Source of the DNA: Polaribacter sp. SA4-12
GTDB taxonomy: Bacteria; Bacteroidota; Bacteroidia; Flavobacteriales; Flavobacteriaceae
Direction of reading: 5' to 3'
Assembly (NCBI RefSeq): GCF_002163675.1
Contig: NZ_CP019334.1
Location: 1,436,001 to 1,500,000, forward strand
DNA: 64,000 nucleotides
Part shown: positions 7,599 through 16,054 of the stretch, piece by piece
How the letters are laid out: each line of letters starts with the position of its first letter
Position numbering within the stretch: position 1 is the first letter of the stretch
Position numbers and translations under genes: made by a program
Notes under the pieces: model-generated
The model's input: the letters and a program-made list of their open reading frames with translations, nothing else
Databases searched by the model: none
What the model was told of the DNA's origin: nothing

Positions 7599-9231
7599 AA
7601 AAATAAAAAATATAGCAATTCTAATTATTGGTTTGATTATTCTAAATATCATCAACCAATCTTTTTACACACGTTTAGATTTAACTTCGGATAATCGTTA
7701 CACGCTTTCTGAAACCACAAAAAACATTATTTCTAATGTTGATAATTTTCTTTTTATAACGGTTTATTTAGAAGGCGATTTTCCTTCAGAATTTAAAAGA
7801 CTACAAGCAGAAACACGTCAGTATTTAGAAGAATTAGCAGCAGAAAATTCAAACATAAAAATCAATTTTGAAGCGCCAGATAATCAACGAGAAGATTTGA
7901 TTAAAAGAGGAATGCTACCAAGTCAATTAACTGTTGAAGAAGATGGTAAATTGTCTGAAGCTATCATTTTTCCTTGGGCAGAAGTTTCTTATGGTAATAA
8001 TTTTACTATTGTTTCTTTATTACCTACTGCAATTGTTGCATCGCAAGATGAACAACTGCAAAAAGCAATTGAAAATTTAGAATATAGTTTTTCGAATGCG
8101 ATTCATTCCATCACTCAAAAAGAACGAAAAAGTATTGCTGTTATTACTGGAAACGGAGAATTACAAGATATTTATCAATATAGTTTTTTAAGTGAAGTTG
8201 CAAAAAAATACAGTTTAGCCAAATTTACGTTAGATTCTGTAGCGACAAATCCACAGCAAACTTTACAAGATTTAACTTCTTTAGATTTAGCAATTATTGC
8301 GAAACCAACTCAAAAATTTACAGCAAAAGAAAAGTTTACATTAGACCAATATATTGCTAACGGAGGAAAAACTTTGTGGATGCTAGATAATGTGCAAGCA
8401 GACCAAGACAGTTTATTTTCTGGCGGAAAAATGTTAGCATATCCAAGAGATTTAAATTTAACAGATTTGTTATTTTCTTACGGAATAAGAATCAATACCA
8501 CTTTAATTAAAGATTTATATGCTGCTCAAATTCCTGTTGCAACAGGTAAAGTTGGCAATCAAACGCAGTTTAAAAACTTAGAATGGTTTTATCATCCTTT
8601 GGTTGGTGGAAATCCTAATCATGTAATTACAAAAAACGTTTCTCCTGTAAGATTGCAGTTTGCAAATCAGATTGATACTTTAACAAATAATATTAAAAAA
8701 ACACCTTTATTGGTCAGTTCTTTATTGACGCAAAAAGTAGGAACTCCTACTATTATTGGGTTACAATCTATTGCTGATGAAGTTATTGAAAATGATTATA
8801 AAGGCGGAAACCAATTGTTTGCTGTTTTGTTAGAAGGCGATTTTAATTCAGCTTATAAAAACAGGGTAAAACCTTTTGAAACTCCACTTTTTAAAGAAAA
8901 CGCTACCAACAATAAAATGGTGGTAATTTCTGATGGTGATATTGGAAAAAATCAAATTTTAAAGAAAGAACCTTTTGATTTGAATAGAGACAAATGGACA
9001 AATCAACAATTTGGAAATAAAGACTTTCTAATAAATACGATTGATTATTTATTAGATGATACTGGCTTAATTCAGCTAAGAAACAAAACATTACAGATTA
9101 GAACTTTGGACAAACAAAAGGCTTTTAAAGAACGTACTTTTTGGCAGTTTTTAAATATTGTTTTACCGTTGCTGATTTTGTTTGCTTTTGGATTTATCTT
9201 TAAGTATTTGAGAAAAAGGAGATATAGTTAA
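7591..9231 (+). CDS. gldG: gliding motility-associated ABC transporter substrate-binding protein GldG
   Basis: GldG is the large periplasmic partner of GldF. A single N-terminal membrane segment (residues ~5-25, KNIAILIIGLIILNIINQSF) is followed by a long periplasmic part containing the family features RLDLTSDNRYTLSETT and KTLWMLDN. A C-terminal membrane helix lies near residues 518-540, with a basic cytoplasmic end (YLRKRRYS). The length of 546 aa is normal. The start codon lies inside the last codons of gldF, indicating coupled translation. Confidence 0.95.
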   Translation: MNKKIKNIAILIIGLIILNIINQSFYTRLDLTSDNRYTLSETTKNIISNVDNFLFITVYLEGDFPSEFKRLQAETRQYLEELAAENSNIKINFEAPDNQREDLIKRGMLPSQLTVEEDGKLSEAIIFPWAEVSYGNNFTIVSLLPTAIVASQDEQLQKAIENLEYSFSNAIHSITQKERKSIAVITGNGELQDIYQYSFLSEVAKKYSLAKFTLDSVATNPQQTLQDLTSLDLAIIAKPTQKFTAKEKFTLDQYIANGGKTLWMLDNVQADQDSLFSGGKMLAYPRDLNLTDLLFSYGIRINTTLIKDLYAAQIPVATGKVGNQTQFKNLEWFYHPLVGGNPNHVITKNVSPVRLQFANQIDTLTNNIKKTPLLVSSLLTQKVGTPTIIGLQSIADEVIENDYKGGNQLFAVLLEGDFNSAYKNRVKPFETPLFKENATNNKMVVISDGDIGKNQILKKEPFDLNRDKWTNQQFGNKDFLINTIDYLLDDTGLIQLRNKTLQIRTLDKQKAFKERTFWQFLNIVLPLLILFAFGFIFKYLRKRRYS

Positions 9232-9275
9232 ATTTTGAAAGTATTCAGTTTTCAGTTGCAGTAAGCAGAAATAAA

Positions 9276-9324
9276 AGTTCTCGATACAATTTTCTCTTAA
9301 AATCGAAAAGCACTCGAACTGACA
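9276..9324. repeat. intergenic repeat with imperfect inverted ends
   Basis: The 320-bp gap after gldG holds no gene. This part has AGTTCTCGA on the left and TCGAACT on the right, enclosing a short AT-rich core. From memory, similar 'TTCTCGATACA...CACTCGAACTGACA' stretches recur between genes in many Flavobacteriaceae; that recollection has not been checked. Confidence 0.45.
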
Positions 9325-9390
9325 GACTCTTCAAACGTTGTTCCTTCTACAATCTCAAAACCTTGAAAAATTCAATATAACAAACGTACT

Positions 9391-9487
9391 GTCATTTCGA
9401 AATGAGCTTTTTTAAGCGATTGAGAAATCTCATAATAAAATGATTATCTTAGAAGAGATTCTTCCTTATACTTCGTCAGAATGATAA
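9391..9487. repeat. intergenic imperfect palindrome (flavobacterial type)
   Basis: The segment begins GTCATTTCGAAATGAG and, after GAGAAATCTC, returns as AAGAGATTCTT...CTTCGTCAGAATGAT, so its two arms are roughly inverted copies. This is the layout of short repeats common between flavobacterial genes. The remainder of the gap is degenerate T/A-rich DNA without coding sense. Confidence 0.5.
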
Positions 9488-9551
9488 AACTTTCAATTTT
9501 GAACAACTGAACCTTTCCAACTTTCAACTTTAAAACTTTAAAACTTTCTAA

Positions 9552-10316
9552 CTAACCAATCTTCAACAAATCATCATGAATAAAAGTATAATCTAAAACA
9601 TCCTGTAGTTTTTTAGAACTGATAATTTTCCATTCATACACTTCATTATTTTCAAATTCAGGAAGCTCAAAATCGTTACTTAATTTTGCAATTGTATAAA
9701 ATTCTCTTCTTGTTGGATGATGATTAGAACACGCATTAAAAGTTTGATCCCAACAATTTTGATCGATAATTGTATGAATAATTTCGATACAATCATCTTT
9801 ATGAATCATATTAACAAAACCTTTTGGCTGTGGTATTTTTCGTCCGTTTTTAAACCAGCTAGAAGGTTGTCTATCATCACCAAATAAACCAGCAAAACGA
9901 ATTATTGTCGTTTCGAAGAAATTGTTCTGTCTAAATAATTCTTCAATTTCTGTTAAAGGCGTTTTTAAAACGGCATCTTCTTCAGTCATTACTTTATTTA
10001 GTCTTCCATAAACAGAAGTAGAACTTATAAATATTACTTTTCGAACATCAGAATTTTCTATTTGAGAAATTAAATTTTCAAAACCATCAACATCTTTAGA
10101 CGTAATTGCAATGATTAGAATATCAGAATTTAAGAAACCATCAAACTCTTCAAAATCAGAAATATCAACAATATAAGGTTCTATATTATTCATTTCTAAA
10201 GTCTCTAATTTTTCTTCTCTAGTGGTAGAACCTTTTACAGAATACCCTTCATTTAACAAAGAAATTGCTAAAGGTTTTCCTAACCAACCACAACCTAAAA
10301 CACTAACTCTCTTCAT
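9552..10316 (-). CDS. NAD(P)-binding SDR/epimerase-like protein (YeeZ-like)
   Basis: The 254-aa protein has an N-terminal Rossmann turn VSVLGCGWLGKPLAISLL (GxGxxG at ~8-13) and a later FISSTSVYG segment resembling the catalytic region of extended short-chain dehydrogenases. It then has IRFAGLFGDDRQP and the conserved MIHKDDCI. The usual Y-x3-K motif is not clear, so it may bind NAD(P) without being a classic epimerase. The same general form is seen in the E. coli YeeZ family. No neighbour gives its substrate. The ATG start is well placed. Confidence 0.82.
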   Translation of the reverse strand: MKRVSVLGCGWLGKPLAISLLNEGYSVKGSTTREEKLETLEMNNIEPYIVDISDFEEFDGFLNSDILIIAITSKDVDGFENLISQIENSDVRKVIFISSTSVYGRLNKVMTEEDAVLKTPLTEIEELFRQNNFFETTIIRFAGLFGDDRQPSSWFKNGRKIPQPKGFVNMIHKDDCIEIIHTIIDQNCWDQTFNACSNHHPTRREFYTIAKLSNDFELPEFENNEVYEWKIISSKKLQDVLDYTFIHDDLLKIG

Positions 10317-10365
10317 AAATTGAATTTAAAAATGGGTGAATTTTATCAATAAAAATAATTTTACA

Positions 10366-11034
10366 TTAACATTGTGAACCTTCTGCACAACAATTATCGT
10401 CTTTTACTAATTTACATGAAACTACCGCTAACAATGCTCCTAAAATTGGCGCTGTAATATACATCCATAAATGTTGCAAATTACCAGAAACAATCGCTGG
10501 TGCAATAGATCGTGCAGGATTCATAGAAGCGTTTGTAATTGGACCTGCAAACATAGCTTCTAACAAAACCACTGCGCCAACTGCAATACCTGCAACGACA
10601 CCAATTTCTTTACTTCCTGTAGATACATTTATAATAACGACCATTAAGAAAAAAGTTAGTAATAACTCTAATACAAAAGCGCGCCAGACATCTACTGTCG
10701 GTATTGTTGCTCCTAAAGTTTCACTTGCAGGAAACAGAAACCAAAGAATTAAACTTGCTGCAAAAGCGCCCAAAATTTGAGCGATTATATATTTAGGAAC
10801 TTCTTTCCAAGAAAACTTTTTAGCATACGCAAAAGCAATAGAGACTGCAGGATTAAAATGCGCTCCTGAAGTTTCGCCAAAAGCATAAATCATTGCCATA
10901 ACGATTAATCCCCAAGTAATTGCGATTCCTACATGTGTTACTTCTCCTCCAGTAACTTCGTTGATTGTCATTGCTCCTGTTCCGCAGAAAATCATAGAGA
11001 ATGTTCCAATAAATTCAGATATATATTTCTTCAT
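10366..11034 (-). CDS. MIP family aquaporin/glycerol channel
   Basis: The protein forms a six-helix membrane channel. The two pore half-helices are seen as SGAHFNPAVS and NASMNPARS, both with intact NPA boxes, and each half of the protein has three hydrophobic segments. I chose the ATG giving MKKYISEFIGTFSM. A longer frame to 11064 would begin upstream of the -7 promoter element found at 11054-11061, so it cannot be the start. The C-terminus ends in a cysteine-rich tail (DDNCCAEGSQC). Water and glycerol selectivity cannot be decided by eye. Confidence 0.93.
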   Translation of the reverse strand: MKKYISEFIGTFSMIFCGTGAMTINEVTGGEVTHVGIAITWGLIVMAMIYAFGETSGAHFNPAVSIAFAYAKKFSWKEVPKYIIAQILGAFAASLILWFLFPASETLGATIPTVDVWRAFVLELLLTFFLMVVIINVSTGSKEIGVVAGIAVGAVVLLEAMFAGPITNASMNPARSIAPAIVSGNLQHLWMYITAPILGALLAVVSCKLVKDDNCCAEGSQC

Positions 11035-11053
11035 AGTTCTTAAAAAATAGTTG

Positions 11054-11061
11054 CAAAGATA
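11054..11061 (-). promoter_or_regulatory. -7 promoter element of aquaporin gene
   Basis: On the minus strand it reads TATCTTTG, an exact TAnnTTTG match, 19 bp before the chosen ATG. It fixes the start codon of the aquaporin gene. Confidence 0.65.
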
Positions 11062-11144
11062 CAATCCCTTATTTTAAGTTTTTGTTAACATTTCTCGTTT
11101 TTTGAAATCGTAAATTTAACATCACAAATCAAAACGAACCAATT

Positions 11145-12074
11145 ATGAGAAAAAATTCAATCAAATTTTTAAGTATATTATCAGTATTTGCACTTTTAAA
11201 TTTTACAAGTTGTAAAAATAAAGAGATTAAGGAGAAAGTTATAGAAAAAGAAGTAAAAAAGGAAGTGAAAGCTCCTACTAAAATTTCTGCTCCAGCTCCA
11301 AGTCCTTCTTCAACTTTAATACAAAAAGTAGGTTTAACAGATGTAACTGTAGAATATTCTAGACCAGGAATGAAAGGTAGAACTATTTTTGGTGATTTAG
11401 TGCCCTATGGAAAAACTTGGAGAACTGGTGCTAATGCGAACACAAAAATTACATTTAGTACAGATGTTGCTATCGATGGAAAAAATATAGCTGCAGGTAC
11501 TTATGCTGTTTACAGTATACCTAATAAAGAATCTTGGGATATTATGCTATATTCAGACTCAAGCAATTGGGGAAATCCTAAAGAATGGGATGAAACGAAA
11601 GTGGTTGCTAAAGCTTCTGCCAAGGTTATTAAAATGCCAATGGATGTTGAAACTTTTACAATTACTTTTGATGATTTAACAAATAATTCTGGAGTTCTAG
11701 GTTTACTTTGGGAAGATGTTTATGTTGGTATGCAATTTGATGTTCCTACAGATAAAAATGTAATGGCTTCTATTACTGAAGTAATGAAAGGGGAACCAAA
11801 TGCTGGTGCATATTATGATGCTGCTGTTTATTATAAAACTGCAAATAAAGATGTAAACCAAGCAGTAACTTGGATTGACAAAGCTATCGAATTGACAAAA
11901 GAAGATCCAAAATTTTGGTACTTACGTCAGCAATCTTTAATTCATGCAAAAGCTGGAAAAACTGAATCTGCAATTGCAGCTGCAAAACAATCTTTAGCTT
12001 TAGCTGAAAAAGCTGGAAATGCTGGTTATGTAAAAATGAACAAAGCATCTTTAAAAGAATGGGGAGCTAAATAA
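11145..12074 (+). CDS. DUF2911 domain-containing lipoprotein with C-terminal TPR-like region
   Basis: A lipoprotein signal peptide (hydrophobic stretch ending NFTSCKNK) precedes a lysine- and glutamate-rich linker. The DUF2911 domain follows (residues ~60-190), recognisable from LTDVTVEYSRPGMKGRTIFG, YGKTWRTGANANTKITF and AAGTYAVYSIPN. The last ~100 residues are helical and repeat-like (NQAVTWIDKAIELTKEDPKFWYL), resembling tetratricopeptide units. The protein should be anchored in the outer or inner membrane facing the periplasm. DUF2911 has no established activity. A strong terminator follows; nearly the same sequence is repeated 2 kb downstream. Confidence 0.9.
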   Translation: MRKNSIKFLSILSVFALLNFTSCKNKEIKEKVIEKEVKKEVKAPTKISAPAPSPSSTLIQKVGLTDVTVEYSRPGMKGRTIFGDLVPYGKTWRTGANANTKITFSTDVAIDGKNIAAGTYAVYSIPNKESWDIMLYSDSSNWGNPKEWDETKVVAKASAKVIKMPMDVETFTITFDDLTNNSGVLGLLWEDVYVGMQFDVPTDKNVMASITEVMKGEPNAGAYYDAAVYYKTANKDVNQAVTWIDKAIELTKEDPKFWYLRQQSLIHAKAGKTESAIAAAKQSLALAEKAGNAGYVKMNKASLKEWGAK

Positions 12075-12088
12075 TTGGTTTTTCTTTT

Positions 12089-12131
12089 TTAAAATATTTA
12101 AAATCTCAAGTGAAAGCTTGAGATTTTTTTT
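12089..12131 (+). terminator. terminator of the DUF2911 gene, left copy of a duplicated sequence
   Basis: AAATCTCAAG (12101-12110) and CTTGAGATTT (12117-12126) form a perfect 10-bp stem with loop TGAAAG, followed by a run of T. The same ~45 bp recurs at 14163-14205 with only about three changes, on the far side of the PLP-enzyme gene. The 170 bp between here and that gene hold nothing else that I can recognise. Confidence 0.85.
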
Positions 12132-12304
12132 GCTCTAAGAAAAGAACTTTACTATCGATACAAAACATCTTTTAGTAACCTACTAGACAAATATTTAAAA
12201 CAAACGTTATATTAGAATGGGTAAAACATAATGTAACAAAACGTACTATAAAGCTTAAAAAGTCTAATTAACGTATATTAACAGCCTGTTTAAAGATCTA
12301 AATT

Positions 12305-14149
12305 ATGCAAAACAATAAAATACGAAACTATATTAAAGAAGTCTTAGAGAATATGCCAACTGATTGGCTAAATCTAACAACGCATCGACTAGATATTTAT
12401 AATGAAAATTTAGCTAAAACTGAATTTTTAGAACAGTTTGAAATCTTATTTAATAACAATAATTCTAAATTATCTGCATTAAATGAATTACCAACTGCTT
12501 ATGATTACATTCGATTAGGTCATCCTTTATCTTGTTTATTAGAATGGTTAATTGGAAAATTAAATAGCGTAAAATCACAAAATGTAATTAGTTTTTCATC
12601 TAAAGCTATTCCCATTTTAGCAATCTTAAGAAAAAACTTATTAAAGAAAAAGAATACACAAATAATTTATACAGGTGAATTACCTGATTTTTTTAATGTT
12701 GAAATATTAAAAAATATTTATGGTTATAAATTTGACTTAAAGAAAGTTGTAGAAAATACATCCATTTCTAAATTTAATGGGAGTACTATTTTAATTGCAC
12801 AGAATGAAGATTTTTCTAATTTTGATCTCTCAAAAAACATTGATTTCTCAATCAACCTTCACGCTCATCTTGGAAGTATATTAATAGTAAATGGAGCACA
12901 AAACGAAAATTATATATCAGACATTCAGCACGTAAGAAGAAGAGAAACAATTGCAATGATACCTGCACATTCTCTCATTGCATTAAAAATGATTGCAGAA
13001 CAATCTACTGCTTATCATCAAAAAGATAATGTAGAAACAAATAAAACGCTTGTTTTAAACGCTATTAAAGAAATTACAGGAGCAAATACAAAACCACTCG
13101 TTGCTTCTAGTGGACTTTCTATTCAGTATGCAATTTTAATGGGACTCGTTCACAATGCATTAGAAAATCATAAAGGAAAAGCTATTAAAATTATTGTTCC
13201 ACCAAATTGTTATGGAGGTACAAATGACCAAGCTAGACGAGTTGCTGCGTGCATTAATAATGTTGAAATTGTAGATTTACATGTTGATGGTGATAATGAT
13301 ATGCTTAAAAGTATAGACACCGTTTTAACTAAAATAGCGAGTGAAGATGCTGTACCTTATATAATTGCTGAAATACCTACAAACCCAAGAGTTGAAGTTC
13401 CAAACTTGATCCAATTAAAGGCTGTTTTAAGTAAAGAACGTAAAACGTTAACTGGTGAAATTGCTATTGATCCTGTTTTTGTTTTAGACCAAACTTTTTG
13501 TCCTAATGTTCATTTTTTAGGAGAAGGTGAAATTCTCTCAACAGTTAGAACAATTTCATTTGCTAGTGGATCAAAGTTTCCTAGTGGCGGAAAATGTACT
13601 TCTGGTTATTGTATCGGAAACACAAAAACGGTTGCACTAATAGACAAAATTGAAACACACTTAACTCTTTGTGACAATGAAGCTACAGCGTTTCAATATG
13701 AAATATTAGCCCAACAGTTGCCATCTATGAATCAAAGAATTTATGACGCGTATACAAACACTCGTAAATTTGTAAACTTTATTAAAGAGACTTTACCAGA
13801 AGCTAAAATCAATTTTGTGTCAGAAGAATTGGCACAACAAGGATTTACACCTTCTGTTTTTTCATTAGACTTACCAACTAAAGGAAATACAGATGAAGAA
13901 AAAGAAGCGTATAAGAGGGATTTAAATCATAAATTAATTAATTTAATGATTACAGAAATTCCTGATGAAAGTAAATACTGTGTAAGTTATGGTCAGTTAA
14001 ACGGATGTTATTGGACAATACCTGCAACATCTACACAAGGAACCACAAAAGAAGGTGACAAAGATTATATTGCTCGTGTTGCACTTTCGCCTAATATGAA
14101 TCTTAAACTTCATCAAAAAGTATTTTTAGACTTTGTCAGAAATATTTAG
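12305..14149 (+). CDS. PLP-dependent enzyme of the Cys/Met metabolism family
   Basis: The C-terminal two thirds resemble fold-type I enzymes of the cystathionine synthase/lyase group. Visible landmarks are SSGLSIQYAILMGL, PPNCYGGTNDQARRVA (cofactor phosphate and substrate loop), AEIPTNPRVEVPN, an aspartate in FVLDQTF, and the lysine-bearing stretch FASGSKFPSGGKCTSGY, where the Schiff-base lysine should lie. At 614 aa it is about 200 residues longer than the usual ~400, and the extra length is at the N-terminus. It is probably a transsulfuration-like lyase or synthase, but the substrate is not predicted. The gene is bracketed by two near-identical terminator copies and looks like an inserted cassette. 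Confidence 0.8.
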   Translation: MQNNKIRNYIKEVLENMPTDWLNLTTHRLDIYNENLAKTEFLEQFEILFNNNNSKLSALNELPTAYDYIRLGHPLSCLLEWLIGKLNSVKSQNVISFSSKAIPILAILRKNLLKKKNTQIIYTGELPDFFNVEILKNIYGYKFDLKKVVENTSISKFNGSTILIAQNEDFSNFDLSKNIDFSINLHAHLGSILIVNGAQNENYISDIQHVRRRETIAMIPAHSLIALKMIAEQSTAYHQKDNVETNKTLVLNAIKEITGANTKPLVASSGLSIQYAILMGLVHNALENHKGKAIKIIVPPNCYGGTNDQARRVAACINNVEIVDLHVDGDNDMLKSIDTVLTKIASEDAVPYIIAEIPTNPRVEVPNLIQLKAVLSKERKTLTGEIAIDPVFVLDQTFCPNVHFLGEGEILSTVRTISFASGSKFPSGGKCTSGYCIGNTKTVALIDKIETHLTLCDNEATAFQYEILAQQLPSMNQRIYDAYTNTRKFVNFIKETLPEAKINFVSEELAQQGFTPSVFSLDLPTKGNTDEEKEAYKRDLNHKLINLMITEIPDESKYCVSYGQLNGCYWTIPATSTQGTTKEGDKDYIARVALSPNMNLKLHQKVFLDFVRNI

Positions 14150-14162
14150 TGGAATGATTCTT

Positions 14163-14205
14163 AAAAATATTTAAAATCTCAAGTGAAAGCTTGATGTTTT
14201 TTTTG
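14163..14205 (+). terminator. second copy of the duplicated terminator
   Basis: This copy of the sequence at 12089-12131 carries one extra A near its start and GATG where the other has GAGA. The stem still forms with a single mismatch and is followed by eight T. It can end the PLP-enzyme transcript. The following gap to 14409 also holds AAGTAAC/GTTACTT with an A-run to its left, and an inverted pair CTGATATAA (14266-14274) and TTATATCAG (14290-14298), but no gene. Confidence 0.75.
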
Positions 14206-14409
14206 TTTTAAACAAGTATTTATACCTATGGCTTTTGTCCTTTAAAAAAAGTAACTTCGTTACTTCTGATATAAGTCATTGAAAATAAGTTATATCAGTA
14301 AACTGTTATGCTTAATAAAAACACAACATTTTGTGGAGTCCAGTTACCACGATAAAAACGGGGCGTTATCAGAAAAGCCTAATGAGTATGAAAACTAAAC
14401 CCGTTAATT

Positions 14410-14730
14410 ATGAAAAAAGGTATGACTAAAGTGAGTGTATTGTATCCAAATGGAGAAGATAAAACATTTGACATGGATTATTATTGTAACACCCATTTAC
14501 CAATGGTTCGTAAATTATTAGGAGACTCTCTTAAAGGGGCAACTGTTGAAAAAGGATTAGGTGGAGCTACACCTGGATCAACTGCACCATATGCCGGAAT
14601 GGGAAATATGTATTTTGATTCTGTAGAAGATTTTGGAAAAGCTTTCGGTCCAAATGCAGAAAAAATAATGGGTGATCTACCTAATTTTACAAATATTGAA
14701 CCTATTATTCAAGTAAGTGAGGTAATGTAG
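14410..14730 (+). CDS. EthD family protein
   Basis: The 106-aa protein has the EthD ferredoxin-like fold: KVSVLYPNGEDKTFDMDYY followed by the hallmark THLPMVRKLLG and later GMGNMYFDSVEDFGKAFG. EthD proteins are small dimers, often accompanying oxidative degradation pathways; many have no assigned substrate. The gene stands alone between short non-coding stretches in the accessory region before hutH, so context does not help. Residues ~50-60 (LGGATPGSTAPYAGMG) match the usual glycine-rich loop. Confidence 0.88.
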   Translation: MKKGMTKVSVLYPNGEDKTFDMDYYCNTHLPMVRKLLGDSLKGATVEKGLGGATPGSTAPYAGMGNMYFDSVEDFGKAFGPNAEKIMGDLPNFTNIEPIIQVSEVM

Positions 14731-14805
14731 TAAAATGAAATAAACCTAACCATAACATTGTATGAAAGACTTTAGAACGCCTTTTATACTTACCATTAGC
14801 GAATC

Positions 14806-14907
14806 TACTCAAACAATTCATCACAATCAATTGCTAAAGAAGTAATAAATTAAAGGTATTTTTAATTTCATAATGTAAAACTCAATCTTCTTCTAGGATA
14901 GAAACAT
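14806..14907 (-). pseudogene. degenerate copy of the 3' end of hutH
   Basis: About 102 bp match the last codons of the intact hutH gene 4.8 kb away, in the same orientation, with roughly 86 percent identity by hand alignment. The copy still ends ...CDELFE then TAG, but contains an in-frame TGA and a 1-bp deletion, so it cannot be a functional coding end. It lies directly downstream of the EthD gene. The similarity fades at the left exactly at the stop codon. Confidence 0.85.
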
Positions 14908-14997
14908 ATATCTTAATTACACAACTAACTATATTTTAAGATGCTAACTTTAAAAAAAACTTAAAACTTTATAATTAAGAAAAAAAAGATGTTATCT

Positions 14998-15023
14998 GTA
15001 ATAGTATCAAATGATACTATTAC
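14998..15023. repeat. perfect 12-bp inverted repeat
   Basis: GTAATAGTATCA and TGATACTATTAC are separated by AA, giving a 26-bp near-perfect palindrome in an otherwise gene-free stretch (14908-15174). The two-base centre makes an RNA hairpin poor and an operator or recombination site more likely. Nothing else in this stretch is recognisable. Confidence 0.6.
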
Positions 15024-15174
15024 ATAGAAGTTTTCTTATGAAATTACACCAACTATTTTAAACCTAATTTTTTCTATTTCAGAAAAAATTGGAGAAAGAA
15101 ATAAAACAAGATTATATATTAAAAACGGGGCTAAACATTAACTAATTTTACTATAAAATAATTTCAAAAAAACC

Positions 15175-15855
15175 ATGTCTTTAAAACCCAATCAACAATC
15201 TATTGTAATGTTAGGAGCAAGTGGTGCTGTTGGTACAGAAACTGTAAATACTTTACTTAAATTAAAGAACATTAAGCAACTAACATTGCTTGGTAGAAAC
15301 CCAATTACCAATATAAATGTTGATTTTGTAAATCAATACAAAATAAGTATAAGCGACACCAATTCTTACTCGAAATACTTAGAGAATCATACAACTGCTA
15401 TTTGTACTTTAGGAGTTGGTGAACCTTCAAAAGTAAGTAAAGAAGATTTTATAAAGATTGATAAAACAGCTGTACTAGATTTTGCAATAGCATGTAAAAA
15501 AGCAGGCATTACCCATTTTGAATTATTAGCTTCTGTTGGTGTAAGTCCTAAATCAAAATCTTTTTATTTAAAAACAAAAGGCGAATTAGTAGAAGCGTTA
15601 AAAGAATTAAATTTTGAACGATTAAGTATCTTTCAACCTTCAATGATTTTAACACCAACTAACAGATATGGAATTTCTCAAGCAATTACTTTAAAAGTTT
15701 GGCCACTTCTTAAACCGCTTTTAATTGGTGGACTAAAAAAATATCGTGGCATTCCTGTAAATATTCTTGGGCAAGCAATGGCAAAGAATATTTTTAATAA
15801 AGGTGAAGCATACGAAATACTACAATGGAACGAATTTTATTCAATACTTAAATAA
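15175..15855 (+). CDS. NAD(P)H-binding atypical SDR protein (HTATIP2-like)
   Basis: The 226-aa protein carries the dinucleotide turn VMLGASGAVGTETVNTLL at residues ~10-27, then LTLLGRNP, ICTLGVGEPS and a LLASVGVSPKSKSFYLKTKGE segment. Here the Y-x3-K pair of the SDR superfamily appears as YLKTK. The overall plan matches short atypical SDRs related to human HTATIP2/TIP30 and bacterial NAD(P)H-binding proteins. The substrate is unknown. It ends 4 bp before a fresh-looking copy of the hutH 3' end and is preceded by a decayed one, so it seems to be a cassette inserted next to hutH. Confidence 0.82.
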   Translation: MSLKPNQQSIVMLGASGAVGTETVNTLLKLKNIKQLTLLGRNPITNINVDFVNQYKISISDTNSYSKYLENHTTAICTLGVGEPSKVSKEDFIKIDKTAVLDFAIACKKAGITHFELLASVGVSPKSKSFYLKTKGELVEALKELNFERLSIFQPSMILTPTNRYGISQAITLKVWPLLKPLLIGGLKKYRGIPVNILGQAMAKNIFNKGEAYEILQWNEFYSILK

Positions 15856-15859
15856 AACT

Positions 15860-15901
15860 TTACCCAAACAATTCATCAGAATCAATTACTAAAGAAGTAA
15901 T
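15860..15901 (-). pseudogene. second copy of the last codons of hutH
   Basis: These 42 bp differ from the 3' end of hutH (19644-19685) at one position only. They encode ITSLVIDSDELFG followed by TAA, the true end of the enzyme, with nothing of the gene body beyond. The identity is higher than in the copy at 14806, so this duplication appears younger. The 150 bp to its right hold no supported gene. Confidence 0.9.
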
Positions 15902-16027
15902 TCTGTTATTGTAATTTCCTTTTATAATTTTAATTACCTAGAAAACTCAAATGATTATAGTTCTTTTTAAAAGCATGAACTCTAAGCCAATAAGAAATTA
16001 CATTTTTTAATAGAAAAATTTATTTAT

Positions 16028-16035
16028 TATATTTG
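16028..16035 (+). promoter_or_regulatory. -7 promoter element
   Basis: TATATTTG fits TAnnTTTG and lies 20 bp before the ATG of the coiled-coil protein gene. Confidence 0.55.
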
Positions 16036-16054
16036 ATTCTATTTTTTTTTACAA

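Noticed and set aside
15902-16020. A ~29-codon minus-strand frame reading ISYWLRVHAFKKNYNHLSFLGN next to the second hutH-end copy
   Set aside because: It resembles the end of a transposase-like protein only vaguely, has no start codon, and could arise by chance; I could not tie it to a family.
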